Of a stretch of 64,000 nucleotides of DNA, positions 35,192-44,203 are shown piece by piece. How positions within the stretch are numbered: the first letter of the stretch is position 1; each line of letters opens with the position of its first letter. Position numbers and translations under genes: made by a program. The notes under the pieces were generated by a model. The model saw only the letters and a list, made by a program, of their open reading frames with translations, searched no databases and was not told where the DNA came from. Source of the stretch: Duganella aquatilis (lineage in GTDB: Bacteria > Pseudomonadota > Gammaproteobacteria > Burkholderiales > Burkholderiaceae_D); contig NZ_WKJL01000020.1 of NCBI RefSeq assembly GCF_009674565.1, positions 42,515 through 106,514 of the forward strand, in the 5' to 3' direction.

Positions 35192-35232
35192 GAATGGTAT
35201 GCTATCGCCTTCGTTCATAAGGAGTTAGCATC

Positions 35233-35769
35233 ATGGGACTGGCGGATCAGTTATTAAAAGCCGGCTTGGTCGACAAGAATAAAGTCAAAGTCACCAATCA
35301 GAACAAGAGCAAGCAGCAGAAAGAGAATCGCCGCAGCGGCACCGAGACCGTGGACGAGGCGCGTCTGGCGGCGCAGGAGCTGCAGCGCCAGAACGCCGAG
35401 AAGGCGCGCCTGGCCAACGCCCAGCGCGACGCCGCCGCGCAGCAGAAAGCCATCGCCGCGCAGATCACGCAGATGGTGCAGCAGAATAAGCAGAGCAAGG
35501 GCCACAACGGCGACATCGCCTACAACTTCACCTTCGGCACCAGGATCGAGCGTATCTACGTGACGCCGGCGGTGCGCGAGCACCTGGTGGCGGGCCGGCT
35601 GGTGATCGTGGGCGAGGGCGGCAGCTACGAGCTGGTGCCGCGCGTGATCGCCGACAAGATCGCCGAGCGCAATCCGGACATCGTGGTGCGCGTCAAGCAG
35701 GCCACCACCGAAGTCGAAGAGGACGATCCATACGCCGCCTTCAAGATCCCCGACGATCTGATGTGGTAA
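35233..35769 (+). CDS. DUF2058 family protein (YaiL-like)
   Basis: A 178-residue soluble, highly charged protein. The N-terminal half (about 10-95) is Lys/Gln/Ala-rich and probably forms a coiled coil; the C-terminal half (YNFTFGTRIERIYVTPAVREHL ... ) is the DUF2058 core with the terminal DPYAAFKIPDDLMW. The family is often annotated as nucleoprotein or polynucleotide-associated enzyme regulator on weak evidence. AAGGAG lies 9 nt before the ATG. It is a single gene with a likely TATGCT -10 at about 35198. Confidence 0.88.
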   Translation: MGLADQLLKAGLVDKNKVKVTNQNKSKQQKENRRSGTETVDEARLAAQELQRQNAEKARLANAQRDAAAQQKAIAAQITQMVQQNKQSKGHNGDIAYNFTFGTRIERIYVTPAVREHLVAGRLVIVGEGGSYELVPRVIADKIAERNPDIVVRVKQATTEVEEDDPYAAFKIPDDLMW

Positions 35770-35773
35770 GCGT

Positions 35774-36637
35774 TTAGCGGCGCGGTTTGCCGAAGACCTG
35801 CGTCCAGTAGGTCAGGCCGTCGCGCTGGTCGGGCGTGACGGCGTAGGCCGCGCCCATTTCGGTGAAATCCGGATTCATGATGTTGACGCAGTGCCCAGGG
35901 CTGGCCAGCCAGCCGGCCACCGCCTCCTGCGGCGTGTAGGCGCCGAAGGCGATGTTCTCGCCGATGCGGCTCCAGTTGTAGCCCATGCCGAGCGCACGGT
36001 CGCCGACGTTGCTGCCGTCCTTGCCGGTGTGGTTGAAGTAGCGCCTGAGCGCCATGTCGCTGCTGTGGCCCAGCGCGGTCGCGCCCAGTTGCGGATTCCA
36101 GCTGACCGGCGGCGCTGGCGGAAACGACTGCTCGCCGCAGGTGCGCCCGCTGGCGCGTGCCGCATTCACTCCCTCCAGAATAATCATGCCGGCGTCGCGC
36201 CAGTCCGGATAGGTGGCGGACGGCAGCGGCGGGGCCGCGTGCGCCAGCACCACGGTCCAGTCGTTGCCGTTGTGCGCGACGCCGATGTCGGTGTAGCTGG
36301 CGTTGAGCAGCGCGCGGCAGTAGGGCTGGCGCATCGCGGCCATGGCGTCCTGCGGGCTGGCGGCGCCGCCGACCGAGATGGCGTCCGCCTTGCTGTTGGC
36401 ATAGCCGGCGCGGTCCAGCGCGGCCGACAGGATCACGCCGGGAGCGAGGCGCACGGCGGCCAGCAGCGGCTGCGGCGTCAACGCCGGCGCCGGTTCCGGC
36501 TGCGCACCCTGGCACAGGCCGGGCGCGGCGCGGTAGGCGTTGATCATCGCCGTCAACTGATCGGCGTCCGCCTGCGGCGCGGCCGGCGCGGCGCCGGCGC
36601 TGAACAGACAGGCGATCAACAATGGCAGTTTGGACAA
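35774..36637 (-). CDS. Exported CAP-domain protein with two CAP-like halves, probable TTG start
   Basis: A 287-residue secreted protein. The second half (about 150-287) is a standard CAP/SCP domain: SDMALRRYFNH, WSRIGENIAFG, AGWLASPGHCVNIMNPDFTEMGAAY and YWTQVFG, with the His/Glu/His residues of the family cleft. The first half (about 30-140) looks like a degenerate CAP domain (LTAMINAYRA, YTDIGVAHNGNDWTVVLA) without those residues. TTG 36637 was preferred because GGGAG lies 5 nt before it and it yields a signal peptide; ATG 36670 has no Shine-Dalgarno. Bacterial CAP proteins are often secreted; their activity is mostly unknown. Confidence 0.85.
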   Translation of the reverse strand: MSKLPLLIACLFSAGAAPAAPQADADQLTAMINAYRAAPGLCQGAQPEPAPALTPQPLLAAVRLAPGVILSAALDRAGYANSKADAISVGGAASPQDAMAAMRQPYCRALLNASYTDIGVAHNGNDWTVVLAHAAPPLPSATYPDWRDAGMIILEGVNAARASGRTCGEQSFPPAPPVSWNPQLGATALGHSSDMALRRYFNHTGKDGSNVGDRALGMGYNWSRIGENIAFGAYTPQEAVAGWLASPGHCVNIMNPDFTEMGAAYAVTPDQRDGLTYWTQVFGKPRR

Positions 36638-36723
36638 GACGGCTCCCGATGAATAGGCGTGACCGTCCATGATGTCACAGCCGCGCGCAGGCTACAATGG
36701 CTGATGTCTTTCGGGAGCGACAG

Positions 36724-36996
36724 ATGGCGATAGAGTTAAAAAAGGAAGTGCGCGACGAACTGGTGTTGTCGATCCAGCGCTACTTCGAAGAGAACATGGA
36801 CGACAAGATCGGCAACATCGCCGCTGGCGGCCTGCTGGGCTTTGTGCTGGAGGAGATCGGCCCGGTCATCTACAACAAGGCCGTGGCCGACGTGCAGGAA
36901 CGCCTGCAGATCCGCGTGGCGGACCTGGAATTCGAAGTGCACGAAGAAGAATTCCAGTACTGGCGCAAATGCGACCAGTCGCCGCGCCGCCGCTGA
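36724..36996 (+). CDS. DUF2164 family protein
   Basis: A 90-residue soluble acidic protein matching DUF2164 in length and pattern (RDELVLSIQRYFEEN near the start, then GFVLEEIGPVIYNKAVAD). Function unknown. ATG 36724 has GGGAG 6 nt upstream; TACAAT at 36693-36698 is a -10 candidate. An in-frame ATG at 36697 lies inside that -10 and is rejected. It is divergent from the CAP-domain gene and convergent with trhP, 15 nt away. Confidence 0.85.
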   Translation: MAIELKKEVRDELVLSIQRYFEENMDDKIGNIAAGGLLGFVLEEIGPVIYNKAVADVQERLQIRVADLEFEVHEEEFQYWRKCDQSPRRR

Positions 36997-37011
36997 TCCA
37001 GCATTGATCGG

Positions 37012-38367
37012 TTACAGGTAGCGCGCCAGCAGGGCGCGGTCCAGCGACGCGTCCAGCGCGATGCGCACGATATGGCCGCTGCCTGGCGCCACGCGGATGT
37101 CGGCGCCGTCGTCGGACAGCATGCGCGTTAGCGCGACGTCGCGGTTGCCGCCGGGATGAATCACTTCCAGCCTGTCGCCAACGGCGAAGCGGTTCTTCAC
37201 GTCCACGCGCGCCCAGCCATCCGCCACGCTCAACACATCGCCGACGTACTGGCTGCGGTTCGCTTCCGAAGCGCCGCGCATGTAGTTCTGGTAGCTCTGC
37301 GTATGGTGGCGCTGGTAGAAGCCGTCGGTGTAGCCGCGGTTGGCCAGGCCTTGCAACTGGCCGAGCAGGTCGATGTTGAACGGGCGGCCGGCCACCGCGT
37401 CGTCGATCGCCTGACGGTACACCTGCGCCGTGCGCGCCGCGTAGTACAGCGATTTGGTGCGGCCTTCCACCTTCAATGAATCGACGCCGATCCTGACCAG
37501 GCGCTCGATGTGCTCCACCGCGCGCAAGTCCTTGGAGTTCATGATGTAGGTGCCGTGTTCATCTTCCATGATCGGCATCAGCTGGCCCGGACGTTCGGCT
37601 TCCTCGATCAGGTACGCCCGGGCGGCCAGCGGATGGCGCGGCTGCTGGTGCAGCGACGAGAACGGACGCTGCTCGGCTTCCTGCAGCGCTTTCTGGAACT
37701 GCAGCGGAATCACCTGGGCGAAATCGCCGGTGGCGTCTTCCTGCGCGGGCTGCACCTTGTAGTCCCAGCGGCAGGAGTTGGTGCACGTGCCCTGGTTCGG
37801 GTCGCGGTGATTGAAGTAGCCGGACAGCAGGCAGCGGCCGGAGTAGGCGATGCACAGCGCGCCGTGCACGAACACCTCCAGCTCCATTTCCGGGCACTGC
37901 TGGCGGATCTCCTCGATTTCATCGAGCGACAATTCGCGCGACAGGATCACGCGGGTCAGGCCCATGCGGTGCCAGAACTTGACGTCGGCCCAGTTGACGG
38001 CGTTGGCCTGCACCGACAGGTGCACCGGCACCTCCGGCCACTTGTCGCGCACCATCATGATCAGGCCGGGATCGGCCATGATCAGCGCATCGGGCTTCAT
38101 GGCGATCACCGGTTCCATGTCGCGCAGATAGGTCTTGAGCTTGGCGTTGTGGGCAAAGATATTGCTGGCGACGAAAAACTGTTTGCCGCGCGCATGGGCG
38201 CCGTCGATCCCTTCCTGCAGCGCCTGCAGCGTGGAAAAGTCGTTGTTGCGCACGCGCAGGCTGTAGCGCGGCTGGCCGGCGTAGACGGCGTCGGCGCCAA
38301 AGTCGAAGGCGGCGTGCATCTTGTCGAGGGAGCCGGCGGGCAGGAGGAGTTCGGGGGCTTTGAGCAT
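37012..38367 (-). CDS. trhP: U32 family tRNA hydroxylation protein (TrhP/YegQ-like)
   Basis: A 451-residue U32 'peptidase'. Typical motifs are PELLLPAGSLDKMHAAFDFGADAVY at the start, the four-Cys cluster region (GALCIAYSGRCLLSGYFNHRDPNQGTCTNSCRW, about 169-201) expected to hold iron-sulfur, and the C-terminal U32_C domain. E. coli TrhP (YegQ) makes 5-hydroxyuridine at position 34 of several tRNAs using prephenate; despite the family name no peptidase activity is needed. The start is ATG 38367 with a weak Shine-Dalgarno. The orthology to TrhP rather than TrhP-like paralogues is inferred from length and motif order. Confidence 0.85.
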   Translation of the reverse strand: MLKAPELLLPAGSLDKMHAAFDFGADAVYAGQPRYSLRVRNNDFSTLQALQEGIDGAHARGKQFFVASNIFAHNAKLKTYLRDMEPVIAMKPDALIMADPGLIMMVRDKWPEVPVHLSVQANAVNWADVKFWHRMGLTRVILSRELSLDEIEEIRQQCPEMELEVFVHGALCIAYSGRCLLSGYFNHRDPNQGTCTNSCRWDYKVQPAQEDATGDFAQVIPLQFQKALQEAEQRPFSSLHQQPRHPLAARAYLIEEAERPGQLMPIMEDEHGTYIMNSKDLRAVEHIERLVRIGVDSLKVEGRTKSLYYAARTAQVYRQAIDDAVAGRPFNIDLLGQLQGLANRGYTDGFYQRHHTQSYQNYMRGASEANRSQYVGDVLSVADGWARVDVKNRFAVGDRLEVIHPGGNRDVALTRMLSDDGADIRVAPGSGHIVRIALDASLDRALLARYL

Positions 38368-38504
38368 GGAAGGCGGGCAAAGTGGTGGATTCTAGTGATC
38401 CAGTCCAGCCGATTCTTTGCGCCAGATCAAAAAATTGCCGACTCAGGGCCGGAGCGGAAGGCTCGCTGGCTACCAGCATGCAATGCATGATACTGGTCTC
38501 ATGC

Positions 38505-38535
38505 ATCTTTACATAGATTTACAATCTTGGGATAA
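38505..38535 (+). promoter_or_regulatory. Promoter of the large BACON/IPT lipoprotein
   Basis: TTTACA, a 17-nt spacer and GATAAA in a notably AT-rich stretch. It lies about 40 nt before the AAAGGGAA Shine-Dalgarno at 38558-38565. Confidence 0.55.
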
Positions 38536-38569
38536 AATTGCTTTTTTGAGAATTTCCAAAGGGAATATA

Positions 38570-41236
38570 TTGTTAGTTTATAAAATCAATCCAATGCGCT
38601 ATTTGGCGGTGATCGGGCTGTCGTCCCTGCTGGTCGCGTGCGGTGGTGGGGGCTCGGGAGCGTCTGGGGGCAGTGGTTCGGGCCCGGATCCAGCGCCGGG
38701 GTTTTCAGTTAGCATTGATCGTACCCAGCTGCGGTTTTCCGGTGATGAAGGCAGCGTGATCCCGTCGCAGTTCATTATGGGCACGGGCAGCGGCAACAAT
38801 GTGCCGACGACAGCCTATTTCGGCGGCGAGGATATGGGCACGGCCATCGACCACGTGGAAGCCCGCATCAGCGGTACGCAAGCGCAGTTCTTTGTTTATC
38901 CCAAAATGCAGTTGGCGGCCGGTGAATACACCGGCACGTTGAAGCTGTCGATGTGCGCCGACCGGCAATGCAGCGAGCACTTCAAGGGCTCGCCGGTCAA
39001 CGTAGCCTATACCGTCAGCGTCGGCAAGGGCCTGAAGGTAACGCCGGGCAGTGTCGACTTGAGCTCGCTGACCGGCGCTTCGGCCTCCGTGCCGGTGGCG
39101 GTGCAGTTGCCGGGCGGCGTGAGCAGTTTCTCCGCTGCGACCAGCGCCGCCTGGCTGCAGGTCGCGAACATCACATCCAGCGGCATGACGATTATCGCCG
39201 GGGCCAAGGGGCCAGGTCTTTACAATGGGCTGGTGACGGTCAGTGCGGGGAGCCGCACGGTGACCGTGCCGGTGACCTATCGTGTTACCGCCGATCCCTC
39301 CTCGGTCAGCAGCATCACTCCTGACCGCGCCAGTCTGGACTTTTCGGCGCCGACCGGCTATGCCAGCAGCGGCCAGCAACTTAAGGTGACGCTGCCGAAC
39401 TGGGCCCAGGGGCTGAGCACCAGTGTGCAATACCGTACTGGCGACGCCGGCTGGCTGGTGGTGACGCCGGGCGCCGGCGGCGCTGTCAGCGTGGTCGCTT
39501 CGGCGGCCAATTTGCGTCCCGGCGCCTATCGGGCCGACCTGGTGTTAAGCGGCGGCACGGAGCTGGCGCCGGTATCGGTGCCGGTCACCCTGAATGTGCT
39601 GGCGGCGGACTGGAGTGTTACCGGCACCTCGACCCTGACGGTCGATGCGGCGAGTACGACCTCCACCATGGGCGGACAGATCAGCATCGACGTGCCGAAT
39701 CTGCCGGTGCAAGGCTGGCAGGCCAGCAGCAATGCCACCTGGCTGCAGCTGTCGCGCAGCAGCGGTTCGTTACGGACCGATAAGCTGGGCGTATCGGTGA
39801 ATGTCGCGCAAATGCTGAAGCTGGCCAATTTCCACACCTACACGGCTGACATTACCTTGAGCCTGGCCAGCGGCAAAACCGCTGGCACCAAGTTTACTGT
39901 CACGCTGGACAAGCGGCTGCCGGAGCTCAGCTACATTAGCCCGCATACCCGCTTGTCTGGCGAGGCCGGTAATTACATCGTGCGTGGCCGCGGTTTCGAT
40001 GCGATTACCAATCTGAATCAGGTGCTGCAGGTAAAGGGCGCCACGCCGGCCCAAATTGTGCGCGTCAACGATACCCAGTTTGAACTGAGCCTGCCGGCGG
40101 CGCAGGGCGATGCCACGGTGGCATTGTCCAACACCCTGGGCGCCAGTTCTGGCAGCGTAACGCTGAAGACGGTGTCGCAGCCTGCCTTCACCTATGCCGC
40201 AGTGGCGGCGCAAGGCAACAAGGGCGGCCTGGTATTCGACCCCGAGCGGCAGGCGCTGTTTACCGTGAATAAGACGTTGGGTTCGCTGATGCGCTTCAGC
40301 AAGAGCGGCAACAACTGGAATGTCAGCAGCGCGCCGGTCTCCAGTGTCGACGAGGTGGCGATCTCGCCGGATGGCAAGAGCCTGATCGTGACGGTCACCA
40401 GCGGCCAGATCAAGCTGTTCGATCCGGCCACACTGACCGAACAAGGCAGCTTCAAAGCGGGTGGCGTGTACGGCGAAACACTGAACAGCCTGCCCCGCAT
40501 GGCGGTGCGCAATGACGGCAAAGTGCTGTTCTCCGGCGCCTCCGGCGTGCAGGACGATGGAGGCTACATGCCGTATTTCGACCTGGTCAGCCGGAGTTTC
40601 GGCAATATCGGCGGCGCCTATGTCTTTGGCTGGGCGTCGGTGTCCGGCGACGGATCGCACATCAATATCGTGCAGTCGGCCAGCTACACGCCGCTGCCGC
40701 CCATCGTGTCGCTGGATGGCCGCGACCAGGTGGCGAAACCGGCGCCTAGCGGTCTGGGCCATTGGTTCGAGAGCGCGCAAAGCCTGCGCGGCGAGCGCTT
40801 TGCGGAAGGCACTTACAAGGTGTGGGACCACGATTTCAATGTCATCGGCAAGGTGGCGATCCCGGATAGCACGTACTTCGGCCGCACGCCGGTGTTTTCG
40901 CCAGATGGCAAGCGCTTGTATGTGATGGCGTACGACAGCAATGGCCTCTACGTGGGAAGCACCAGCAAGCCGCGCGTGTATGTGTTTGACAGCAGCACGC
41001 GCATGGTGACCAGTACCGACTTGCCGCTGCTGGGTTACTTTGAGTTGGCGGATTACCCGACCTGCGCTGTCAGCAGCTACGAGTGCGATACGCGCGCTCT
41101 GGGAACGATTAGTCCCGATGGCAAGACCTTGTTCTTCCTGGGCGATGCGCGCTTGATCGTGGCGCCGATTCCGGCGGTGCTGGTCGGCCGCCAAGCGGCC
41201 GCCATGCGCCGACTGGTGTTGCCGGCTTCGCGCTAG
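38570..41236 (+). CDS. Large surface lipoprotein with BACON-like, IPT/TIG and beta-propeller regions
   Basis: An 888-residue lipoprotein; the lipobox LVAC is followed by GGGGSGASGG, a flexible tether. Three or four Ig-like BACON-type segments (each with an AAWLQV/ATWLQL motif, about 50-470) precede an IPT/TIG domain (SYISPHTRLSG ...) and a C-terminal propeller of about 350 residues with SPDGKSLIVT, SPDGKRLYVM and SPDGKTLFFLG blades. This suggests surface binding of polysaccharide or protein. TTG 38570 is preferred over ATG 38594 since AAAGGG lies 6 nt before it and nothing precedes the ATG. Expression is probably from the AT-rich promoter just upstream. Function is unknown. Confidence 0.8.
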   Translation: MLVYKINPMRYLAVIGLSSLLVACGGGGSGASGGSGSGPDPAPGFSVSIDRTQLRFSGDEGSVIPSQFIMGTGSGNNVPTTAYFGGEDMGTAIDHVEARISGTQAQFFVYPKMQLAAGEYTGTLKLSMCADRQCSEHFKGSPVNVAYTVSVGKGLKVTPGSVDLSSLTGASASVPVAVQLPGGVSSFSAATSAAWLQVANITSSGMTIIAGAKGPGLYNGLVTVSAGSRTVTVPVTYRVTADPSSVSSITPDRASLDFSAPTGYASSGQQLKVTLPNWAQGLSTSVQYRTGDAGWLVVTPGAGGAVSVVASAANLRPGAYRADLVLSGGTELAPVSVPVTLNVLAADWSVTGTSTLTVDAASTTSTMGGQISIDVPNLPVQGWQASSNATWLQLSRSSGSLRTDKLGVSVNVAQMLKLANFHTYTADITLSLASGKTAGTKFTVTLDKRLPELSYISPHTRLSGEAGNYIVRGRGFDAITNLNQVLQVKGATPAQIVRVNDTQFELSLPAAQGDATVALSNTLGASSGSVTLKTVSQPAFTYAAVAAQGNKGGLVFDPERQALFTVNKTLGSLMRFSKSGNNWNVSSAPVSSVDEVAISPDGKSLIVTVTSGQIKLFDPATLTEQGSFKAGGVYGETLNSLPRMAVRNDGKVLFSGASGVQDDGGYMPYFDLVSRSFGNIGGAYVFGWASVSGDGSHINIVQSASYTPLPPIVSLDGRDQVAKPAPSGLGHWFESAQSLRGERFAEGTYKVWDHDFNVIGKVAIPDSTYFGRTPVFSPDGKRLYVMAYDSNGLYVGSTSKPRVYVFDSSTRMVTSTDLPLLGYFELADYPTCAVSSYECDTRALGTISPDGKTLFFLGDARLIVAPIPAVLVGRQAAAMRRLVLPASR

Positions 41237-41307
41237 GCCCGGGCGGTGTGTGCGCCGAGGTGATCGCCGCCGCCAACTGAACGAAAAAACACCACCTGAA
41301 GTGACTG

Positions 41308-41345
41308 AACCCCGAAAGTTGAATACCAACTTTCGGGGTTTTTTT
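41308..41345 (+). terminator. Strong terminator after the large lipoprotein
   Basis: A 14-bp stem, AACCCCGAAAGTTG / CAACTTTCGGGGTT, with a 5-nt loop (AATAC) and a run of seven T. Confidence 0.95.
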
Positions 41346-41691
41346 ATGACCAGATTCAATTCAAAAAAAACCGATGGGGCTGGACGCGCTGCAGCCATTG
41401 GCTTGAATACAACATTTGTTTCGACTTTGTTTCAGTAATATGACATCAAACGTCACGTAATTTAACATTTTAATAGACGCTCCCGATACGCTTCAATATC
41501 GCTATTCTCCTCTGGCGAGCTGATCAGCATGAATTTCATTCAGGTAAAAACAGTTTATTTTCAGTAATTTAGAGAATTTTTCGTCTATCGAAGCTCAGGA
41601 AAATATGTATAAATTTCAACAATGCGGTGCTAGACTGGAATTTCATAAAACACCACATTAATTAACATTTACGTCAGCCTGAAGGGATCAC
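41346..41691. other. AT-rich upstream region of the sedolisin gene
   Basis: About 345 bases without a gene, clearly more AT-rich than the coding DNA. It contains TGACATCAAACGTCA (41441-41455) and a TATAAA box at 41608-41613, but no promoter with both hexamers well matched. Such long AT-rich leaders often carry several regulator sites. AAGGGA before ATG 41692 is the Shine-Dalgarno of the next gene. Confidence 0.4.
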
Positions 41692-43572
41692 ATGAAGACC
41701 AAGCTTTTGCTGTTGTGTGTCGCATTGGGGGCAATTACCGGGGGCGTGCAGGCGATTACGCTGCCGGTTGCCGCGCCGCTGGCCAAACCACGCGTTGCGC
41801 CCGACCCGCGGATTGTCGATCTCGGCGTCGCCGCATCGAATGATGTGAAGACCATCTCGCTGTCGCTGGCCCTGCGCAACGCCGACCAGCTGGATGCCTT
41901 TATCGCGGGCCTGGCCGATCCGGCGAGTCCGAATTTCCGCAAATTCATCACGCCGCAGCAGTTTGCCGCGACGTATGGCCAGACGCCGGAATCGGTGGCG
42001 GCGGTGGTCAGCTACCTGAAATCCAAGGGCTTCACCGTCAACAAGGTGTTCGCCAACAACCTGAACATCAGTGCGAGCGGCACCAATGCGCAAATCGCCG
42101 CAGCCTTCGGCGTCAGCGTGCATAACTACTCGCTGCTGGGCAAGCGCTTCCAGGCGCCGGCCGCCGCGCCGGCGATACCCGCCGCGCTGGCATCGGTGGT
42201 GAAGTCGGTCAACGGCATCAGCACCCGCTCGGTGTTCAACAAGCGCTCGACGGCGATTCCGCGCACCGGCGCGCTGGCCGGCGATGTCAGCACCAAGGTG
42301 GCCGGCGCGATCGGCGGCGCGCCTGGCCAATACACCACCGTGGACCTGGCGGCCAAGTACAACATCAATCCGCTGTATGCGCGCGGTGTCACCGGCGCCG
42401 GCAAGACGATCGGCATCGCCACGCTGGCCGGCTATGCGCAGTCGGACGCCTACACTTACTGGCAGCAGCTTGGCCTGCCGATCAGCGCTAACCGTATCGT
42501 CGACGTGGCGGTGGACGGCGGTCCGCTGCCGGATGACGGTCCGGGCTCCGACGGCGCCGGCGAAACCACGCTGGACGTGCAGCAGTCGGGCGGCGTGGCG
42601 CCGGGCGCGAAGTTGCGCGTGTACCTGGCGCCGAACACCGACGCCGGCTTCATCGATGTGTTCACACAGGCGATCGACGAGAATCTGGTCGACGTGCTGT
42701 CGGTCAGCTGGGGCAGTCCGGAAGTCTATTCCGACGACGCCACCCTGGCCGCCTTCCACGCCGTGTTCCTGCAGGCGGCGGCTCAGGGCATTCCGGTGAT
42801 CGCGGCGTCCGGCGACGCCGGCGCGTTCGACATCAACCGCGGCCTGCCTTACCCGCACTGCAGCACGCTGCTGGGCGTCGACTTCCCGGCGGCCGATCCG
42901 CTGGTGCTGGCGGCCGGCGGCACCACGCTGCCGAACACGGCGCCGCACAAATTCGGCAACGTGACGGTGCCGACCGAGCGCGCCTGGGGTTGGGATTACC
43001 TGAAGAACTACATCGTCACCAACTACGGCACGGACCTGTATTACTCCGATTATCTGGCCGTGGGCGGCGGTGGCGGCGTCAGCGCCCTGTACAGCGTGCC
43101 GACCTTCCAGAAAAACCTGGCGGGTGTGCAGAAGACCGCCGCAGCGCAATCGCTGATCTGCGAAAACGCCGTGTTCGACAATGGCAGCGGTTATGGCGAC
43201 TACCTGGATGTACCGGCCAATATCGCCGGCCGCAACCTGCCCGACGTGTCGTTGAACGCCGACCCTTACAGCGGCTACGCCGTCTACTTCGGCGGCGCCT
43301 GGTCGACCGGCTCGGGCGGCACCAGCTTCGTGGCGCCGCAGCTGAACGGCATCCTGACCTTGATCAGCGCCGGCCTGAACGGCCGCATCGGCCCGATCAA
43401 CCCGCAGCTGTATGGCGCCTTCAAAACCTACGGCTATGGCGCCGGCTCGCCGTTCAAGCCGATCACCGCCGGCACCAACCAGTACTACTCGTCGACCGCC
43501 ACCTATAACCCGGCCACCGGCCTCGGTTCGTTGGACGTCAACGCACTGGCCAAAGCGCTGGGCGTGAAATAA
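41692..43572 (+). CDS. S53 family serine-carboxyl peptidase (sedolisin) with pro-domain
   Basis: A 626-residue secreted protease. A signal peptide (1-20) and a pro-kumamolisin activation domain (about 25-180) precede the subtilisin-like catalytic domain. The family's catalytic residues are visible: Glu291 and Asp295 in GETTLDV, the oxyanion Asp375 in ASGDAGA and Ser545 in GGTSFVAP. Sedolisins work at acidic pH after self-removal of the pro-domain. A C-terminal calcium site (YNPATGLGSLDV) is present. The PEP-CTERM gene follows 40 nt later without a terminator, suggesting co-transcription. Confidence 0.93.
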   Translation: MKTKLLLLCVALGAITGGVQAITLPVAAPLAKPRVAPDPRIVDLGVAASNDVKTISLSLALRNADQLDAFIAGLADPASPNFRKFITPQQFAATYGQTPESVAAVVSYLKSKGFTVNKVFANNLNISASGTNAQIAAAFGVSVHNYSLLGKRFQAPAAAPAIPAALASVVKSVNGISTRSVFNKRSTAIPRTGALAGDVSTKVAGAIGGAPGQYTTVDLAAKYNINPLYARGVTGAGKTIGIATLAGYAQSDAYTYWQQLGLPISANRIVDVAVDGGPLPDDGPGSDGAGETTLDVQQSGGVAPGAKLRVYLAPNTDAGFIDVFTQAIDENLVDVLSVSWGSPEVYSDDATLAAFHAVFLQAAAQGIPVIAASGDAGAFDINRGLPYPHCSTLLGVDFPAADPLVLAAGGTTLPNTAPHKFGNVTVPTERAWGWDYLKNYIVTNYGTDLYYSDYLAVGGGGGVSALYSVPTFQKNLAGVQKTAAAQSLICENAVFDNGSGYGDYLDVPANIAGRNLPDVSLNADPYSGYAVYFGGAWSTGSGGTSFVAPQLNGILTLISAGLNGRIGPINPQLYGAFKTYGYGAGSPFKPITAGTNQYYSSTATYNPATGLGSLDVNALAKALGVK

Positions 43573-43612
43573 GCCGCACCTTCCCTGAACTTCTTGATAC
43601 GGATCGCAAAAA

Positions 43613-44152
43613 ATGAATTTATTTAAGCAATTGATCGTTACCGTCGCCCTGGTCATGTTTGGCGCCGCCGCCCACGCGGATAACTATGTGCCGAAAGACC
43701 TCGGGTCGCCCAACGTGTTTACCAACACCTGGACTTTTCTTGGCGTGAGCGATACTGCGCACGTCGCCGGTACGACGTTCGAGGATTACTACCTGTTCAA
43801 CGTGCCGGATGCGCAAAATATCTCGGTGTCGCTGACCGGTTTGCTGCAAGGCAGTTCGTCCGGCGTCAGTTTCCTCAAAGGCGGCTTCGTTGTGTTTTCC
43901 TACAGCGATGGCACGTCGCTGTATGAGTTCGATGCCACCAGCTCTGCTTCCGCCGTCGGCGCCCCGTTCCAGCTCGATAGCGGTGTGTACGGCCTGTACG
44001 TCGCCGGCACCTACCTGGTGAACGGCGGCGCCTACGCCGGCCAGATCTTCGGTTCGCCGCTGGCGGCGGTGCCGGAGCCGGCGACCGTGCTGATGCTGTT
44101 GGCCGGCCTGGCGCTGGTGGCCGGCATCGCACAACGCCGTCGCCGCGCCTGA
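43613..44152 (+). CDS. FxDxF-type PEP-CTERM sorting protein
   Basis: A 179-residue exported protein with a signal peptide (1-22), an FEDYYLF stretch of the FxDxF type, and at the end a PEP-CTERM anchor: VPEPATVLML, a hydrophobic helix and RRRRA. Such proteins are processed by an exosortase and archaeosortase-like system, usually linked to exopolysaccharide. No exosortase gene is in the window. The body is beta-rich and Ser/Gly-rich. It is probably on one mRNA with the sedolisin, and ends at a strong bidirectional terminator. Confidence 0.88.
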   Translation: MNLFKQLIVTVALVMFGAAAHADNYVPKDLGSPNVFTNTWTFLGVSDTAHVAGTTFEDYYLFNVPDAQNISVSLTGLLQGSSSGVSFLKGGFVVFSYSDGTSLYEFDATSSASAVGAPFQLDSGVYGLYVAGTYLVNGGAYAGQIFGSPLAAVPEPATVLMLLAGLALVAGIAQRRRRA

Positions 44153-44168
44153 GTCTTTCACGCATGGC

Positions 44169-44200
44169 AAAAGGCCGCGATATCATCGCGGCCTTTTTTT
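44169..44200. terminator. Bidirectional terminator between PEP-CTERM and small lipoprotein
   Basis: AAAAGGCCGCGAT (44169-44181), ATC, then ATCGCGGCCTTTT (from 44185) with further T. T runs lie on both strands, serving the convergent genes on either side. Confidence 0.95.
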
Positions 44201-44203
44201 ATT

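Noticed and set aside
37012..38367. U32 gene as a collagenase-like peptidase
   Set aside because: The motif order and length fit tRNA hydroxylation protein TrhP; the peptidase name in this family is historical.
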